A DNA stretch of 64,000 bases from Ampelomyces quisqualis (GCA_018398575.1 JAGTXZ010000010.1:2914001-2978000), one strand, 5' to 3'; shown: positions 32,725 through 44,766, counted from the stretch's first letter. Numbers and translations: made by a program. Notes: generated from the letters alone by a model not told the origin.

Positions 32725-33461
32725 ATGTCGGCCAAGAGAAACAGCGACGGCGACGTGCTCGCCAACAGATTGAGTTTGGGGCTCGCAGCGAACCAGAGGC
32801 TCTTGGCGTCGTGGATGGGCACGTCGACAAACCAGCAAACGACCAACCACGCCTTGGAAATCCAAGACGAAGATGCTGAGCTCACGCAAAACTTCTTCGG
32901 CCACGATCGGTAATCTTCCCCTGTGTCAAAGTGGCTGGCCATCTTCTAAATCCACGCAGGCTTGGCGTTGGCGGCACGCTTCCCAGAGACGTTGCAGATG
33001 GGAGCCTCACTAAGCCTGTCCTCACCTCTAGCGACAAGTTACTGGAGCAGCTGATTGGAAAGAAGAAAGCAAAAGCACATCTAGCCGCCAAGCAACATGC
33101 AGAAAGATTGGGCGCGCAACCACAGGCCAAGCCCGGCCGGCGAGAAGCCGCAAAGGAGAAAGAAGAAAGCGACGACGAAGGGGAAGGACGAGCAGCAACG
33201 TTTCAATCAAAGAGGCGGAAACTTGTCAAGTCAAGGCCCGAGCCGATGGACGACGATGAAAGAGCTGCCAGCCAAGAGCCAACGGTTCAAGAGCCTGCGC
33301 TGGACAACCCGGAGCACGATGAAGCGCCAGCCCCGCCCAAGTCCAAATCAATGCCCGGTAGAGAAAGAGCAAAGCCAACGAGTTACCTCGACGAAGTCCT
33401 TGCTGAACGCTCCAAGAAGAAGAAAAACAAGTCCAGGAACAAAGCCTGCGCCGAATGCTGA
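32725..33461 (+). CDS. DUF3245-type fungal nuclear-like protein
   Basis: Exons 32725-32909 and 32960-33461 with a 50-nt intron (GTAATC...TTCTAAAT...GCAG, phase 2), giving 228 aa. The N-terminal part (ANRLSLGLAANQRLLASWMG ... LGVGGTLPRD) is the conserved region. The rest is highly charged, with KKKAKAHLAAKQ, acidic runs (ESDDEGEG), a basic KSKRRKL-like QSKRRKLVK, and a final SYLDEVLAERSKKKKNKSRN. This layout matches the small fungal DUF3245 family of unknown function, probably nuclear or nucleolar judging by the basic clusters. It diverges from LSC2, and its start is about 45 bp from the tandem repeat. Confidence 0.75.
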
Positions 33462-33493
33462 GCGTTCCAGTTCTTGATTCACAGTCATGCATC

Positions 33494-34782
33494 CTACTCT
33501 CGAACAATCAAACTCGCCATCCCCATGCCCGTGCCAATACACTTACTCACCACACCCACCTGCCCCTCGCCCCTCCTGCCCATCTCCCCCAACAACCCCG
33601 CCACCATCCGCCCACTCGTCGCCCCCAACGGGTGTCCCAACGCAATCGCGCCGCCATTTGGATTCACATTGTCCATGTTGCCCTCTAGGCCCAACTTCCT
33701 CACACAATACAGCGCCTGGGATGCAAACGCTTCGTTGATTTCCCACACATGCACGTCGGAGGTGGATAGGCCCGTGTAGGAGAGGAGAGCAGGTATAGCG
33801 AGCGCGGGACCTACGCCCATTTCATCAGGCGTGCAGCCTACGACCTGCGTGCCGGCGAATTTCCCAATGATTTCTTTTCCCAAGCCCAACGCGGTGGCTG
33901 TGGAGCGGCGCATCATGAGCGCTGCGCTCGCGCCGTCGCTGACTTGAGAGGAATTCCCTGCCGTGCTGGACCCATTGGGTTTGAAAGCGGGCTTCATGGC
34001 CGCGAGCTTTTCAACCGTGGTGCTTGGCCGGATTCCATCGTCTCGGGATACCGTGATGGATTTGACGTCTTCGCCTTCGACCCAGCGCGTCGTCACGGGC
34101 ACGATTTCAGCGTCAAATAGGCCTGACGAGCGTGCGTGGGCCGCGCGATGATGCGATTGTGCGGCAAAGGCGTCTTGGTCTGGTCTACTGACACCATATC
34201 GCTCCGCAACATTCTCGCTTGTAATGCCCATGCTCATAATACAATCCTTTGCGTCTTTCACCGGGCTGTCCCTCAATTCGTCCCATAGTTCCGTCGGGAT
34301 CGCTCTGCTCCCGTAGTTCCGCGTCATGCTCTCCATGCCGCCGCCAATGCCCACGTCAATTTGTCCAATGGCTATAGCATTGGCAATGTGGGTGATTGCG
34401 CTTAGGCCCGAGGCGCATGCGCGGTTCGTGGTGCTGAAAGATGTGGTAGTGGGGATGCCAACGTGGTTGGCCGCCATGCGGCCTGCTTTGGAGCCGCCGA
34501 GTTCAGAGAGGACGGTGCCGATGCATATGTCGTTGATTCTGGCGGGGTCGAGGGAGGGGAACTTGGAGATTGTGTCTTGGAGGACCTGGGTGCTTCTTAG
34601 CTATAATTGTTGGAAAGACTTCATGGTGGACGTACTGCGGCGAGCAGTTCATGGTCGTATGCGTCTCTTAATCCACCCTTCTTTGCTCGTGTGACGGGTG
34701 TTCGGAGCGCGGAGAGAAAGACAACATCGTGTGGGTTCTTTTGGAGAATGTTCTTGAGGCCTTTTTGGACGAAACCTGCCAT
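33494..34782 (-). CDS. 3-ketoacyl-CoA thiolase (acetyl-CoA acyltransferase)
   Basis: Exons 34782-34636 and 34585-33494 with a 50-nt intron (GTACGT...AGCTAAG...CCCAG, phase 0), giving 412 aa. The N-terminus MAGFVQKGLKNILQKNPHDV is amphipathic. Catalytic Cys lies in NRACASGLSAI, the second loop is GGGMESMTRNYGSRA, and the C-terminal active-site segments are NEAFASQ, NPNGGAIALGHPLGATSGR and CIGTGMGMAS. All thiolase residues are intact. It cleaves 3-ketoacyl-CoA in beta-oxidation. There is no C-terminal SKL-type PTS1 and no clear PTS2, so a peroxisomal location is not shown; mitochondrial targeting is possible. Its 3' end converges on the DUF3245 gene, 32 bp away. Confidence 0.88.
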
Positions 34783-35325
34783 TGTGATGGCTATTGCGAG
34801 AATGCGACGCTAAATGTGAGCATCTAGGCAGTTGTAAAAATGCAGATGAAGATGGAAGGAGAGGAAAAGCACAGGAGGCTGCACAACTTGTCCATGGTCG
34901 CCGCCCAGTCCCATGGCCGTTGCGAGTTAAAGCTCCCGATGCAGAGGTTCGGCAAGTGAGCGCGGGGCGCGTCTTCGGCTAAGCTCTCTTCCCCCAGAGG
35001 GCAGGGCGGAAAAGACACGGAAAAGCCTCGGAAACACGAAGACATGTCATCTCGCCGTATGCGATGCAAGCAGAAACGCGTATGGAGAGACTGAGCTGAC
35101 GCCCATTCTCGAGTGTATTCAGCCAATCTAGTGTAAGTAGCACCACCTCGAGGAGACGCACCAAGCACAATGTGAATGCGCCGGCGGCATGCCAGAACAG
35201 ACCTCCGGGCCTGTGCCACCAAGCTTTCCCACAGCTGCTTTGCTGCCCCCCCCCCCCCTCAAATACCCGGATAGTCTACTTGAAGAAGTCGTGCGACCGA
35301 GGTCTGCACATGCGGGATTCACCGC
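34783..35325. other. Intergenic stretch between thiolase and NTF2
   Basis: Holds the thiolase promoter and the 3' flank of NTF2, including a run of 10 or more C near 35250. No gene is supported. Confidence 0.5.
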
Positions 35326-35990
35326 TTATGCGGCAGGGTAGACGAGGCGGAAAACGTCGTTGAAGATGTACCAGTTCTCAGCCTCCTTCCGGAGCTGGAA
35401 GGTCTGGGTGAAGGACATGGGCTTCTCTGACCCCTCGACCTGTTCTGCCGTCAGTCGAGTTGGCGCGTTGGGCCAAAGGGTGCTCGGCGTACCAAGAGTG
35501 CGCCAGTCACCAGGACGAGAACGCCGTCCTCGCCGACGGGCTGCGCGTCGATGGTGTCTGTGCGGTGTTGTATCTGCTGGAAGGGGAGGTTCTGCCTGCT
35601 CTTAGCACTGGCTCGGGACGCGCGACCCGCGCATGCTCACCTGGAGCTTCTCTACAATAGCCGCCACTCCGAGGGTGCCCTGGGCTTCAAAGGTGAGCAT
35701 GGAGTGGTCGCGCTGTTGGCGTGTGTCAGCCTCTGTTCCTTGCCTGTCCTGGCTGGTTCGACGTCATACATAGAGCGAGGCCAGGTTCGCGCGGTTCGAG
35801 TCGAATTGGGCATAGTAGAACTCAACGAACTGCTCTGAGTCGCATGTTAGTCGCTGAGCGTGTGTGTCGCGTGGTTGCGCGGTGGGTGCCCGGGCACATA
35901 CTGCCGACGGCGTCGAAAGCTGTTGATGACGGTTAACCGTGAGTCGCATTGCGCGTGCAGGGAGGGGTAGCTGGGGGTTGGCGTACACAT
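35326..35990 (-). CDS. NTF2: Nuclear transport factor 2
   Basis: Six coding exons: 35990-35987, 35919-35902, 35834-35770, 35712-35641, 35591-35493 and 35439-35326, giving 123 aa, close to the usual 125. The first coding exon is only ATGT and the second 18 nt. Joined they give MSFDAVGKQFVEFYYAQFDS, a normal NTF2 start. Then follow LASLYRDHSMLTFEAQG, IVEKLQNLPFQQIQH, DAQPVGEDGVLVLVTGALL and SFTQTFQLRKEAENWYIFND, ending RLVYPAA. NTF2 carries Ran-GDP into the nucleus through FxFG nucleoporins. Introns are 49-67 nt with good donors (GTACGC, GTATGT, GTATGA, GTGAGC). No single frame longer than 38 codons of this gene exists, so it is easily missed. Confidence 0.93.
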
Positions 35991-36431
35991 GTCGTAGGTT
36001 GGATTTGCAGGGCCGGAAAAGTGAGACGGAATGGAGGCTTCAGGTAGCGCACGAGTGCGTAGGCGTGGATCGGTTGTGGTGCTGGTGTTTGCGAGGCTTG
36101 TCTGGGAGAAGCATTTGAGGGGCTTCGTGGAGGGCCAGCAGCTTTCCCGAGGTTTCTCCGCCCCCACAATCCCGCCGTGCGAGGCTTCGAGAGCAGCACG
36201 TCAAAAATGCTTTCAGATTCTAGCGGGTAGTTACACTGGTGCCATTATGCGGAGACTGAAATCTCGCCTGATCGTGACCCGTTCATTGCACAGCGTGCTT
36301 GAAATTACAGTGCATATTACTTCTAGCTAGCACGTTCCGGATGGGTGATGATTTCCGAACATGGCACCTTGGCCACCCCAATCCAGCGACACACTATCTT
36401 TCCGGAGCACTCACGACCGAGGAGCATACGG
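35991..36431. other. NTF2 promoter region and AKR 3' flank
   Basis: No gene is supported; frames are short and unrecognised. Confidence 0.5.
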
Positions 36432-37818
36432 CTACGCCAGGTAAGCATTGAATAGAGTGTTCAGGGCAATGGAAAGTACCGGCTGTTTCGCAGGCGCGTC
36501 AATCCATGTCGCCATTTGGTAATGCACTTGATCCGCAGCAGTCAAGCGAGTGTTGTACTTCTCTTCAAAGAGAAAGGTATTGGGGAAGAGTGGATTGAAC
36601 GGGGCGGCGTTGTGTATCTGATCAATCTCTTCTTGCGACAGCTCGATGCTCATAGCTGCAGGGAGAAGCTTTACCTGCTCGACAGTCTGCACACCAACGA
36701 TGGGGAAGACATGGGTTGATTGGTGGAACAGATATGCCAAGGCCTGCGACACATGTTAGCGGAGTCTGAATGTACGCAGGCCTCTTACAATATCCTGCAG
36801 TGTGGCATCCTTCGCCTTCCCAAGACGTTCCAACACATCACAGACTTTGATATCATCTTCCGACGCGCTATAATAACCTTTGCCTGCGGTGTCATCTTTC
36901 TCCAATTCTTCCCGCTGCGCGGCAGACACTAGCTGGCCGCCACCAAGTGATGCCCACGAAACGATTGCCATGCCCTGGTCCTCACACATTGGGATTATCT
37001 CCGACTCCATGTCGCGGAAAGCAGCATTCCAGCGGCCTTGGTATAGCGAAAAAGGTGTGAGACCATTACGGCGCGCGTCTTCTTCTGCGTTAGCTTGCAA
37101 CAATCGTCGAGCTGCCTGGCCGCTCACATTCGTTTGCCTTCACCACGACCCAGGCCGGGGTATCCGATACACCGAGGTACAGGACCTGTCTCGCCATTAT
37201 CAAAGCATGCAGATGTCGCATGACTTCTTCAACCGAACATGCGACGTCCCACCTAACAGGAATGAGCAAGACAAGTGTGACTGGAGTGCAGCGAATGTGC
37301 ATACCAGTGAACATAGAGAATATCGATGTAGTCTGTGCGTAGTTTCCGAAGACTGTCCCGCACGGAGATGTGCATGCTCTTTGCAGACGGGCCTGTAAAA
37401 TTGCTTTGCAGTGGCTCCTTCTCGCGATTGTACGCGCGATAGCCAGCTCCAAATTTGGTGGCCACAACCATCTGATCCCGAACTCGGCGCTTCTCCATCC
37501 ATTCTCCAATCAGTTGTTCCGACTCTTCTGAGTTGTACGTGTTTGCAGTGTCCACAAAATTTCCACCCCTGGCAACAGATTAGTATTCATCAACTTCTTC
37601 TACTACGCGAAGCTCTAGGGCGGTAGACGCAACAGTTTGTAGTACGCATCAAGCAATGCAAATGGGTCTTCGCTCGTGCCAAACAGTTTGCTCCATGAGT
37701 TTCCGAGGCTGATTCCTCCCAGTGCTATCGGAGAGACTTTAATGTTGGCATTGGGCGATAGCACGCGGTGCCACCCTAATGCGGTCTGGGGTTTAGGAGG
37801 CGGGGCAAAAGGATCCAT
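36432..37818 (-). CDS. Norsolorinic-acid-reductase-like aldo/keto reductase
   Basis: Five exons: 37818-37634, 37568-37305, 37252-37128, 37078-36789 and 36743-36432, giving 391 aa. Motifs include SPIALGGISLGNSW, the AKR NFVDTANTY with Asp and Tyr (DTANTY), MVVATKFGAGY with the Lys, YIDILYVHWWD with the His, VLYLGVSDTPAWVV, TPFSLYQGRWN and IVSWASLGGG. The later segment is FPIVGVQTVEQV. This is the AKR9/aryl-alcohol dehydrogenase group that includes norsolorinic acid reductase NorB/StcV of aflatoxin clusters, but many members are unrelated to aflatoxin. No polyketide synthase is near. The first intron uses a weak GTTGCG donor and the third an AAG acceptor, the best choices to keep the family sequence. 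Confidence 0.83.
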
Positions 37819-37994
37819 GATCACGTTGAGGCGGAAGAGGACTCCGTAAAGACTCCGGATCAGGAGGTTTAAAACTGTAGGAGACTAGAGACTCACGACC
37901 TTGTACAGTATATATAATACAAAGTGGAGATCGAAGGTTGACTTGGGCGCCTATGCAAGCGGCTGACATTTCGTCATAACCCCACGGTCCCCAC

Positions 37995-39006
37995 CTAGGA
38001 CAGACCTGCGGGTAGGCTCCGCTGTATTGCTTCGCGAATGTCGTTTCGCGTGAGTAATGGTTCGCTCCGTTTAGCACGCCAATGGTTCGTTGCACTTAAA
38101 ACGTCCAACCCGCTCAGCAGCCATGCCCATTTACTCAAGAAATCTGGTGTGACTTCCCAGTTGCAAGGATTCGAGGCATCCCCCCAAACGATCAGGTACG
38201 GCTTCGCGTCAACGTCCTCGTATTCCACAATGTCCCGACACAGCTCGTCTTCATCGCAGATCCCGGGATGTGAGAAAGCTTGGAGCAGATTGTCACGAAA
38301 CTTTGGCCAAGGGAAAACGTCAACCCAAGGATGATGCTCGACGGAGCGTTGTAAAGGAGTTGGGAGTAGATGCTGGGGCCAATCACGCGAGCGCGCAAGG
38401 TCGGTATCTAGTTGTTGTTCCGTGAACGGAGAAATACCATCGCAATCGAAATACTGTGTTGTGACACCGAGCAGATCAGCATTTCGTCGTAGAGCCGTGG
38501 CAACATTGTATCGAGTGAGAAGAGACAAGTGGGAGAGTACGGGTGTGCCTTGCACGTAGCACGAGTATGCATGTTGTGCGAAGCGACGCATAAGCTCTTG
38601 CACGCGAGGACTGGCTCCTAAACACCCCTGTGCCCGTTCATCAGTTGGCACAACCGAGTCGGTAGGACTGCCTTTAGGTGTAGATGAGTCATCAGAGCTT
38701 GAGTTATCAAAGGAGTGGTGTGCATTTGCAGCTGTCCGTTTTGGCGCTCTCTGACGAATAGCAATCTGCTCGCCATGCCCACCATTGCGCATCCCTTGTT
38801 TTCTAATTAGCCTGGAGAAGTACCTAAAACACAGAGATATACTGACTTCGGGCTCTCTGATTCAACCTATTCTGCAATTTTCTACGTTCAATTGGATCTG
38901 TCTTACCCGTCCAGTCTTCGCTGCCATTGCGCAGTTCAAGTCGCTGCGACGACCAGCCAAGCAAGATTGGTGCTGGCGCATCCTCGCTGTCCGGAGATGC
39001 TGGCAT
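37995..39006 (-). CDS. bZIP-like / DUF3425 putative transcription factor
   Basis: Exons 39006-38843 and 38802-37995, giving 323 aa. Exon 1 starts MPASPDSED and ends in a bZIP-style basic stretch DPIERRKLQNRLNQRARSQ. Exon 2 continues KQGMRNGG, then a Ser-rich linker and the DUF3425 domain with LSLLTRYNVATALRRNADLL, HPWVDVFPWPKFRDNLLQAF, LIVWGDASNPCNWEVTPDF and WALLSGLDVLSATNHWRAKR. Fungal proteins with this pair are taken to be transcription factors. The intron is 40 nt (GTATAT...GCTAAT...TAG). An earlier acceptor at 38812 would keep the frame and add QLIR, but the intron would be only 31 nt. Confidence 0.8.
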
Positions 39007-41104
39007 TGCCGGTATGGGTCGCGTCGGAGTTGGGCGTTCACTGTGTTGTTGGTATGCACAACGCTGACAATGAAAAAGCCGTCGACGTCCCAAATATGAG
39101 TACTCCATACGAAAATGGCTGAGTGGATTGGTGACGTTCACCAACAGAGTGTGGTTGGGCGTCAGCCGATCGCATTATCTCCGCTCCAATCTGAACCGAG
39201 TACTCCGTATTGGCGCCGCATTGGCGGAACTCCCTGTTCGGTCCGATGCGTGCCTTTGGTCCTTCAGTCCACCGCCAAGATCGGCGTGGAATGTTCTCTT
39301 ACAATCATACATCTTGGCACGTTGCCAGTCTAGTCGTCTCCAGCTGGGTCAACATCTACACCGAAGAGTTAGCTCCACGTCACCCCTTTTTCCTTTTTCC
39401 TTTGATTTTGGTTTCAAAGTCCACCGCTAACCCAGCCAAAATAATGTGAGCCCGACGCCTGTTTGCAAGCATGAGGAGACACCGGATGCAGATGAAACCA
39501 CAGGCTCCGATCACCATCAAGATCATCGTTACAAGAGGGTAACGGCCTGGACACGTCAGCACACGGTGCCATGCTTGCCAAAGTGACGCGTATAATGTGG
39601 TGCATATGGTCTTATACAAGGCCCTGCGATAAGTCGAGCCAGGCTGTAGTAACCATCCAAGCCGATGGCGATAGATCTTTTGACCTGGAAAACGGTCAGC
39701 GATCTCTGGCCGTGGAGATGAGCTCTCGCCATTCAACTTCTCAGGTGAGATTTTCGCGAGCTATGCCACGATCAAAGGTCTTGTCGTGAATGCTCCGGCC
39801 AAATATACATGGACACATCCGTGTCGTAGCTTTGGCATATCACTTGTGTACACGACGACTATTCCAAAGACTGCCAGCATCATACTCGAGGCCACAACAA
39901 TTCTCCTCTCCTAGAAAATATCGCCCCGCTAGACGAAAAGATAAATAGACCATAAGCACCAATAACGAAAGGCGACACACCCCTGAAGAGATGCGTCGGC
40001 GACCTGAAAGCCCACACAGGCGCATGAAGTACCGTAAAGCGCTAACAGGTACACCAGCGAGCACTTTGAACACAGTTGTCAACCGTTTTTTCTAATGTGT
40101 AAGCGCATCGCGTACTTCTCAATGGTTGATCGCTCCCGCCTGGTTGATGGCATCTTCTTCAGAAGCGCCCGCAACATTTGCCTCCATACGCGCCACGGCA
40201 TGCGCTGCTTCAGACCGGTTCGAGGCTGCCATTTTCATATGTTTTGCAGGATGTTCACACGATACGAGGACATAAAGAAGTGCGCCGCGGATACCGCAAC
40301 ACATTGGTCAAAGCCCTTATACCATCAGCTCCCATGGGCACGAGGCGGCCCCACTTGAACATAGAACCCCCGGCTCACGCTGTATCATACCACCATCGAT
40401 CGGTCCCTGAAGTCTATATGACTACAATGACTTGACCGCTCGCATGAAGAACATGCGCGGCGCGAGTGGAGGGTGATAGTTGACAAAGACAAGTGGATGT
40501 GTGTCTGGTGTACGAGGCAGTCGAGGATGAGCCTTCATTAACACTTCACAGCGAACGCAAGGTCCATATGCAGGTGCTCGTGCGGTGTGGTGCGGCTGTG
40601 GCAGTAAATACTCGCGGCGCTCTCGGCGCAACGTTTCCCCGAGCCGACAAAGTCTTTTTCTCGCGCCGAGGCCACGAGTTCTCATTCAACCCAACTCAGA
40701 TTTGACGCGTCGCATCCAACTTGGTGGTGAGCGTCCTGGTGCGCAATCATAGGCTAAACAGGCGAGCGTTGTATCACTGGTAAGTCTTTACACTCATCCG
40801 CCACTCCGCTACATGATGATCAAACAACGATAACTTCCGAGTCAACGACGGTGAAGTCCAAAAAAATTTCAAGCTCAACAGGCTGATTGCGCTTTGTCCA
40901 TCGAATGCACTGCATCACACCAGAGGAATATCTGCTGACATTGGAAAGACCCAGGGCCTTGTACAGCAACCGTCCAATCGTCCTCATTCGACCGCCCAAA
41001 GCGAAGTCTAGTAGATAGAAGAGAATCGGCAACCATGATTGATTATTCTACACATCGTTTGTGTCAACTGGAACTGCCATGAGCTTTCATGTCCTTCGTG
41101 ACCC
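39007..41104. other. Gene-poor stretch with a repeated short element
   Basis: Short minus frames at 39380-39736 (one hydrophobic stretch YPLVTMILMVIGACGFICI) and 39840-40082 (another, SLLVLMVYLSF) could be remnants of a membrane protein, but I cannot join them. A 34-nt sequence at 39308-39341 recurs at 44944-44977. No gene is supported. Confidence 0.4.
39308..39341 (+). repeat. 34-nt dispersed element, copy 1
   Basis: Begins TACATCTTGGCACGTTGCC. It matches copy 2 at 44944-44977 in 31 of 34 bases, and the three differences are all transitions. ACTCCGTA octamers lie near both copies. Confidence 0.6.
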
Positions 41105-42240
41105 TCACAAGCCCTTCTTCTGGAAGGATCTGACTGTATCCACGATGGACTGCTCCAGGGTCTTGTACTTAAGACCCAGTATATCTATCGACCGCTTGTT
41201 GTTGTACGTGTACAAGCCCTTGTCTGGCGTACCCTCTGGATAGTCACCACCGGGCGTCAAGTCGGTCGGAAGGTTTTTGAATTCGGGAAAGTTGTTCTTG
41301 ACGATCTGGCAGATCTCCTTGTTCGAGAAGTAGCCTGCGGTTACAAAGAAACGCTTGTTGGCAGCCTCCGGTTTCTCGAAAGCCGCAACGTGTGCCTCTG
41401 CGACATCGCGTACATCTACCCAGAGGTGTACTCCGCTTGCTGGAATCTCGTCTTTGAACTTGCCCTGTGCCGCCGACAAAATCCGCTGGTTCGAGGTGTT
41501 CATGTTGTCGAGGCTGTCGAGAGCGTGGACCTGGTAGGCATTAGAGAGTGCGCATGCCGATGGTTTCAGCAATGTCAAACTTACGATGGGTCCAAACACC
41601 ATTGGTGGATTAATGGTGGCGATGCTGAAGTTGGGCTTCTCTCTCTCGACAAAGTCCCATGCAGCCTTCTCGGCAAATGTCTTGCTAGCTCGGTATCCCA
41701 TCATTGGGTTCTCTGTGGCTTCTTCCCAGGTGATTGGGTTCCAGTCATCTTCCGAGTAAGCGTGACCAGGCCAGAAGCCCTTACTGCCATCTACAATGGA
41801 TGCGAATGAAGAGGTGATGACAACGTGCTTGACGGTCGGAGCGCTGTTTTTGATGGACTTCAATACACCAGTCGTACCGATGACAGCTGGGTCAATCAGA
41901 TCCTGCTCGAGTCAGATGCGTCTCTACTGTGCCAGGCGCTCGGCCTTACCTTCTGGACATCAGTGACGTTGAAGTGGAACGGACTGGCCGTGTGCAGGAC
42001 AGCCTCGAATGGAGGGTCAGAAATGACAGCCTTCTCGAAAGCGTCGGGCTGTGCAATGTCGGGAACAATAGCAAAGCCCAATTGGCCTTTGTCGACATAA
42101 TCTTGATAGGATGCTTTGATCTTGTCGGCCTTTTGCTGTGTGCGGACTGTCGTAACGACGGAGTGGCCATGTTCGAGGAGGATATCGAGGGTGTGTGCGG
42201 CAATGAAGCCACTGCCCCCAGTGAGAAGAACTCGCGTCAT
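41105..42240 (-). CDS. GRE2-like NAD(P)-dependent reductase (extended SDR)
   Basis: Exons 42240-41950, 41902-41585 and 41530-41105, with 47- and 54-nt introns (both phase 0), giving 344 aa. The Rossmann motif is LLTGGSGFIAAHTLD. The active site is complete, with the Ser in VVITSSFASIVDG and the YxxxK in MGYRASKTFAEKAAWD. NPPMVFGPIV, a typical motif after it, and the substrate-lid part with HLWVDVRDVAEAHVAAFEKP are present. This is the dihydroflavonol-reductase/GRE2 type. Yeast Gre2 reduces methylglyoxal and isovaleraldehyde with NADPH. The substrate here is unknown. The protein is cytosolic, with no targeting signal seen. Confidence 0.88.
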
Positions 42241-43050
42241 TGTTGTGATGGCGCGGTGTTGATGTTCGTGCCGTGCTGAGTGTTCGAGTAGATAAGGATC
42301 CGGTGCAAGTTGGCGTCACAACTGCCCACATGCATGGACGGCCAGACCATACTACGTATTTGTAGGCTTGCTGTCCGACGTAGCGCGGGGTAGCTCTTTC
42401 CCGAGCTTCGGCACTGCGTCTTGTCGCCGCCAAATCACTCCTACTGTCCGTCTCGGCTATCAAATTTCTCGGGCAAATGATAGACATCAAATCCGTTTTC
42501 GCCTTCTACTTACTTCAGTCAGCACCGGCTGTGACCTCATCTGTCAATGCTGGACTTCGGACGCTTGAAGCTTCTGGTCCTTTGCCCGCCCGGTACGGGG
42601 CTCGATATCTGCGTGTGTTTGTTGGAAGAGCTGTTGATTCGCGGCGTCTGGCGTCTTCTTTTTCTTCTTGCTGAAAGGGTTGTGCAGTTCCAAAAAGATG
42701 CCGCAGCAGAGCCACAGCTTCATGGTGATCGTGGTACGCGTTTGACACCTCTGTTGGTGTAGTCTCAGTAATCGAATCACGGCACACTCCTTGCGGCATG
42801 CCACCCGTTTCGTTTCAGACCGGAACTCGAAGTTGACGTTGTCGTGGTGTCGTCGCGCGAAACAACATCGATGACGCCGCATCTACGGTCCCGCCCCCAC
42901 CGCCTTTCTTGGCTCAAGCTGCAGCCCATTCCGCCCCAACGCCATCACATTGTTCTCTCCAATCCCGTAAGGCTTCAGATGGTTTGCTTTCGCTTACCCG
43001 AGACCGGCTCCCATACAAGGGTAAAACCCACGGATTGTAAAGGGTCTTTT
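42241..43050. other. Intergenic stretch, no supported gene
   Basis: Divergent flank of the reductase gene. Overlapping short frames are not recognisable. Part of it may once have held the 5' half of the MetE-like gene that follows, but no such sequence is legible. Confidence 0.45.
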
Positions 43051-43836
43051 CACGTCCGATTTAGGTGTAAATGCGGGGCACCGAAGTCAAGATGAGGGGC
43101 AGCTTGTTCAATTAGCCGTGTCTGCTTCATCGTGCCATCTCTCTTTAATGAACGACAAGAGCTTCCCGCAGGAAGTGTACGCAAATGACAAGGAATACTC
43201 TGCCGATGTTGCAAAGGCATACCAGGAGGAGTTAACATTCTGCACTCATCAGGCATCAGGAACGTCCAGATTGATGACCCAAATTTGGCATACTTTTGCT
43301 CGGAGGACATGTTGGAGGGCTGGGCCGCCGACGAGATGTTCGTTACGTACGTCCAATTCTACAATAAGTGCTCCGAGCCACCCGCGAATATGCATATCGG
43401 CATCCATCTTTGCCGCAGTAATTACGTCGGAAGCCGTCATTTCTCAGAAGGCGCATACGACAACATTGCGAAGAAGCTTCTCCAGGACCTGAATGTGGAC
43501 ACATACTACCTTGAGTACGACACGCCACGCGCTGGTGGCGTCGAGCCTCTCGCACACCTACCGAAGGACAAGAATGTCGTACTTGATGTGATTACATCGA
43601 AATTCTCCAAGCTCGAGGACAAGGACGAGATGATTGCTCGAGTCAATGCGGCGGCTGACTGGATCGCGAAGGGCACTGGTCAGTCTCGTAATGATGCCAT
43701 TAAGCAGAGCTGCGTCAACCCACAGTGTGGATTCGCGTCGCATGCCGAGGGTAACGATCTGGGATACAAAGATATGCGTAAGAAACTGCAACTCGTGAGG
43801 AGTATTGCGGACACCGTCTGGCCAGGTGAGCCATAG
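43051..43836 (+). pseudogene. MetE-like (UROD/methionine synthase fold) gene, truncated and frameshifted
   Basis: One frame reads GHRSQDEGQLVQLAVSASSC, then NDKSFPQEVYANDKEYSADV and AKAYQEEL. Near 43235 the reading moves to another frame: ILHSSGIRNVQIDDPNLAYF, then SEDMLEGWAADEM, MHIGIHLCRSNYVGSRHFSE, LNVDTYYLEYDTPRAGGVEP, NPQCGFASHAEGN, ending IADTVWPGEP. This is the C-terminal half of fungal cobalamin-independent methionine-synthase-like proteins. The zinc-site residues around HIGIHLC and the late CGF motif are present, but the N-terminal half is missing. The shift fits loss of one base in TTAAC-ATT. A single sequencing error could fake the frameshift but not the missing 5' half. Confidence 0.65.
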
Positions 43837-44748
43837 ATGAAGTAAACCGGAGGTTGTATAGAGTAAGTCGAGTTGATGTGATTATGATTGTTCAACCTGG
43901 ATTTGAGCACTTGAGGGCGCCATGGGGTCATCGTATGCAATATTCAACACGACGTTTGGGCGAAGAGAAAGTTACATGTAGGATAGTTGCGATCAAGATA
44001 ATTGAAGTTCACCGCACCTCTTTTATATTATTTCATTGACCCTGAAGATGCCGGGGTAAGTGCAGACTCTCCCGGCCAATATGTTTAGTCGCTAGTACCA
44101 TGCTTGTCTCACAAACCGGCTCTTTCATCCCACACCATTTAGCAGAGCTGATCCTTTCCAAAGTGTTTGACTGATCGATAATACAGCCAGGGTACTGGTC
44201 GCGAGAGACAAGAAAACAATGTTCGGAAAGTGCATGTTTGCGTAAAAGGCTGTGATTATCTTCGTAGTTGATCACACTGCAGACATGCTAAATGTCTATT
44301 TCCACTGTTGCAAGGGAGGCGACTACACCGTCAACGTGCCAAGATGTACAATGCGCCCCCCTGAACGGATCGTTAGCGCGACTAGGTGTGCAAAGTGGCG
44401 TGAAAGGGATGTGGAAAATCCAATTGGCAGACTCTTATGTTTCATAATTAGTTGGATCATGATGCAAGCTCGCACACTAAAGCTACAGCGCAACACAGCA
44501 ACGTTCTAAGCTATGCAAACAATTTATTTAGAAGGTGCGTAGGAGTACAGATTCAACTTATGTAGATTGTAAAAAGTTTTTGTATCTTATATACGTCGCT
44601 GTTGTATCTGCTTTTTTGGTAAGGAGCTTACATCCAGCTTCTTATGCAACGTGAGAGGCAGATATACCCTGACAAGGTGTGCACGAGTGCTGTCAAAGCA
44701 CTTGTGTTACTGTACACCTGGTCGCGGTGACGATCTGCTTAGGGGAGC

Positions 44749-44766
44749 GTACGGAGTACTCCGTAC
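44749..44766. repeat. 18-bp perfect palindrome
   Basis: GTACGGAGTACTCCGTAC reads the same on both strands. It contains CGGAGTACTCCG, an inverted CGG pair as bound by Zn2Cys6 factors, but it may equally be a transposon-end relic. Confidence 0.8.

Noticed and set aside
36432..37818. Part of an aflatoxin-like biosynthetic cluster
   Set aside because: Only the AKR resembles such clusters; no polyketide synthase, pathway regulator or other typical enzymes lie nearby, and neighbours are housekeeping genes.
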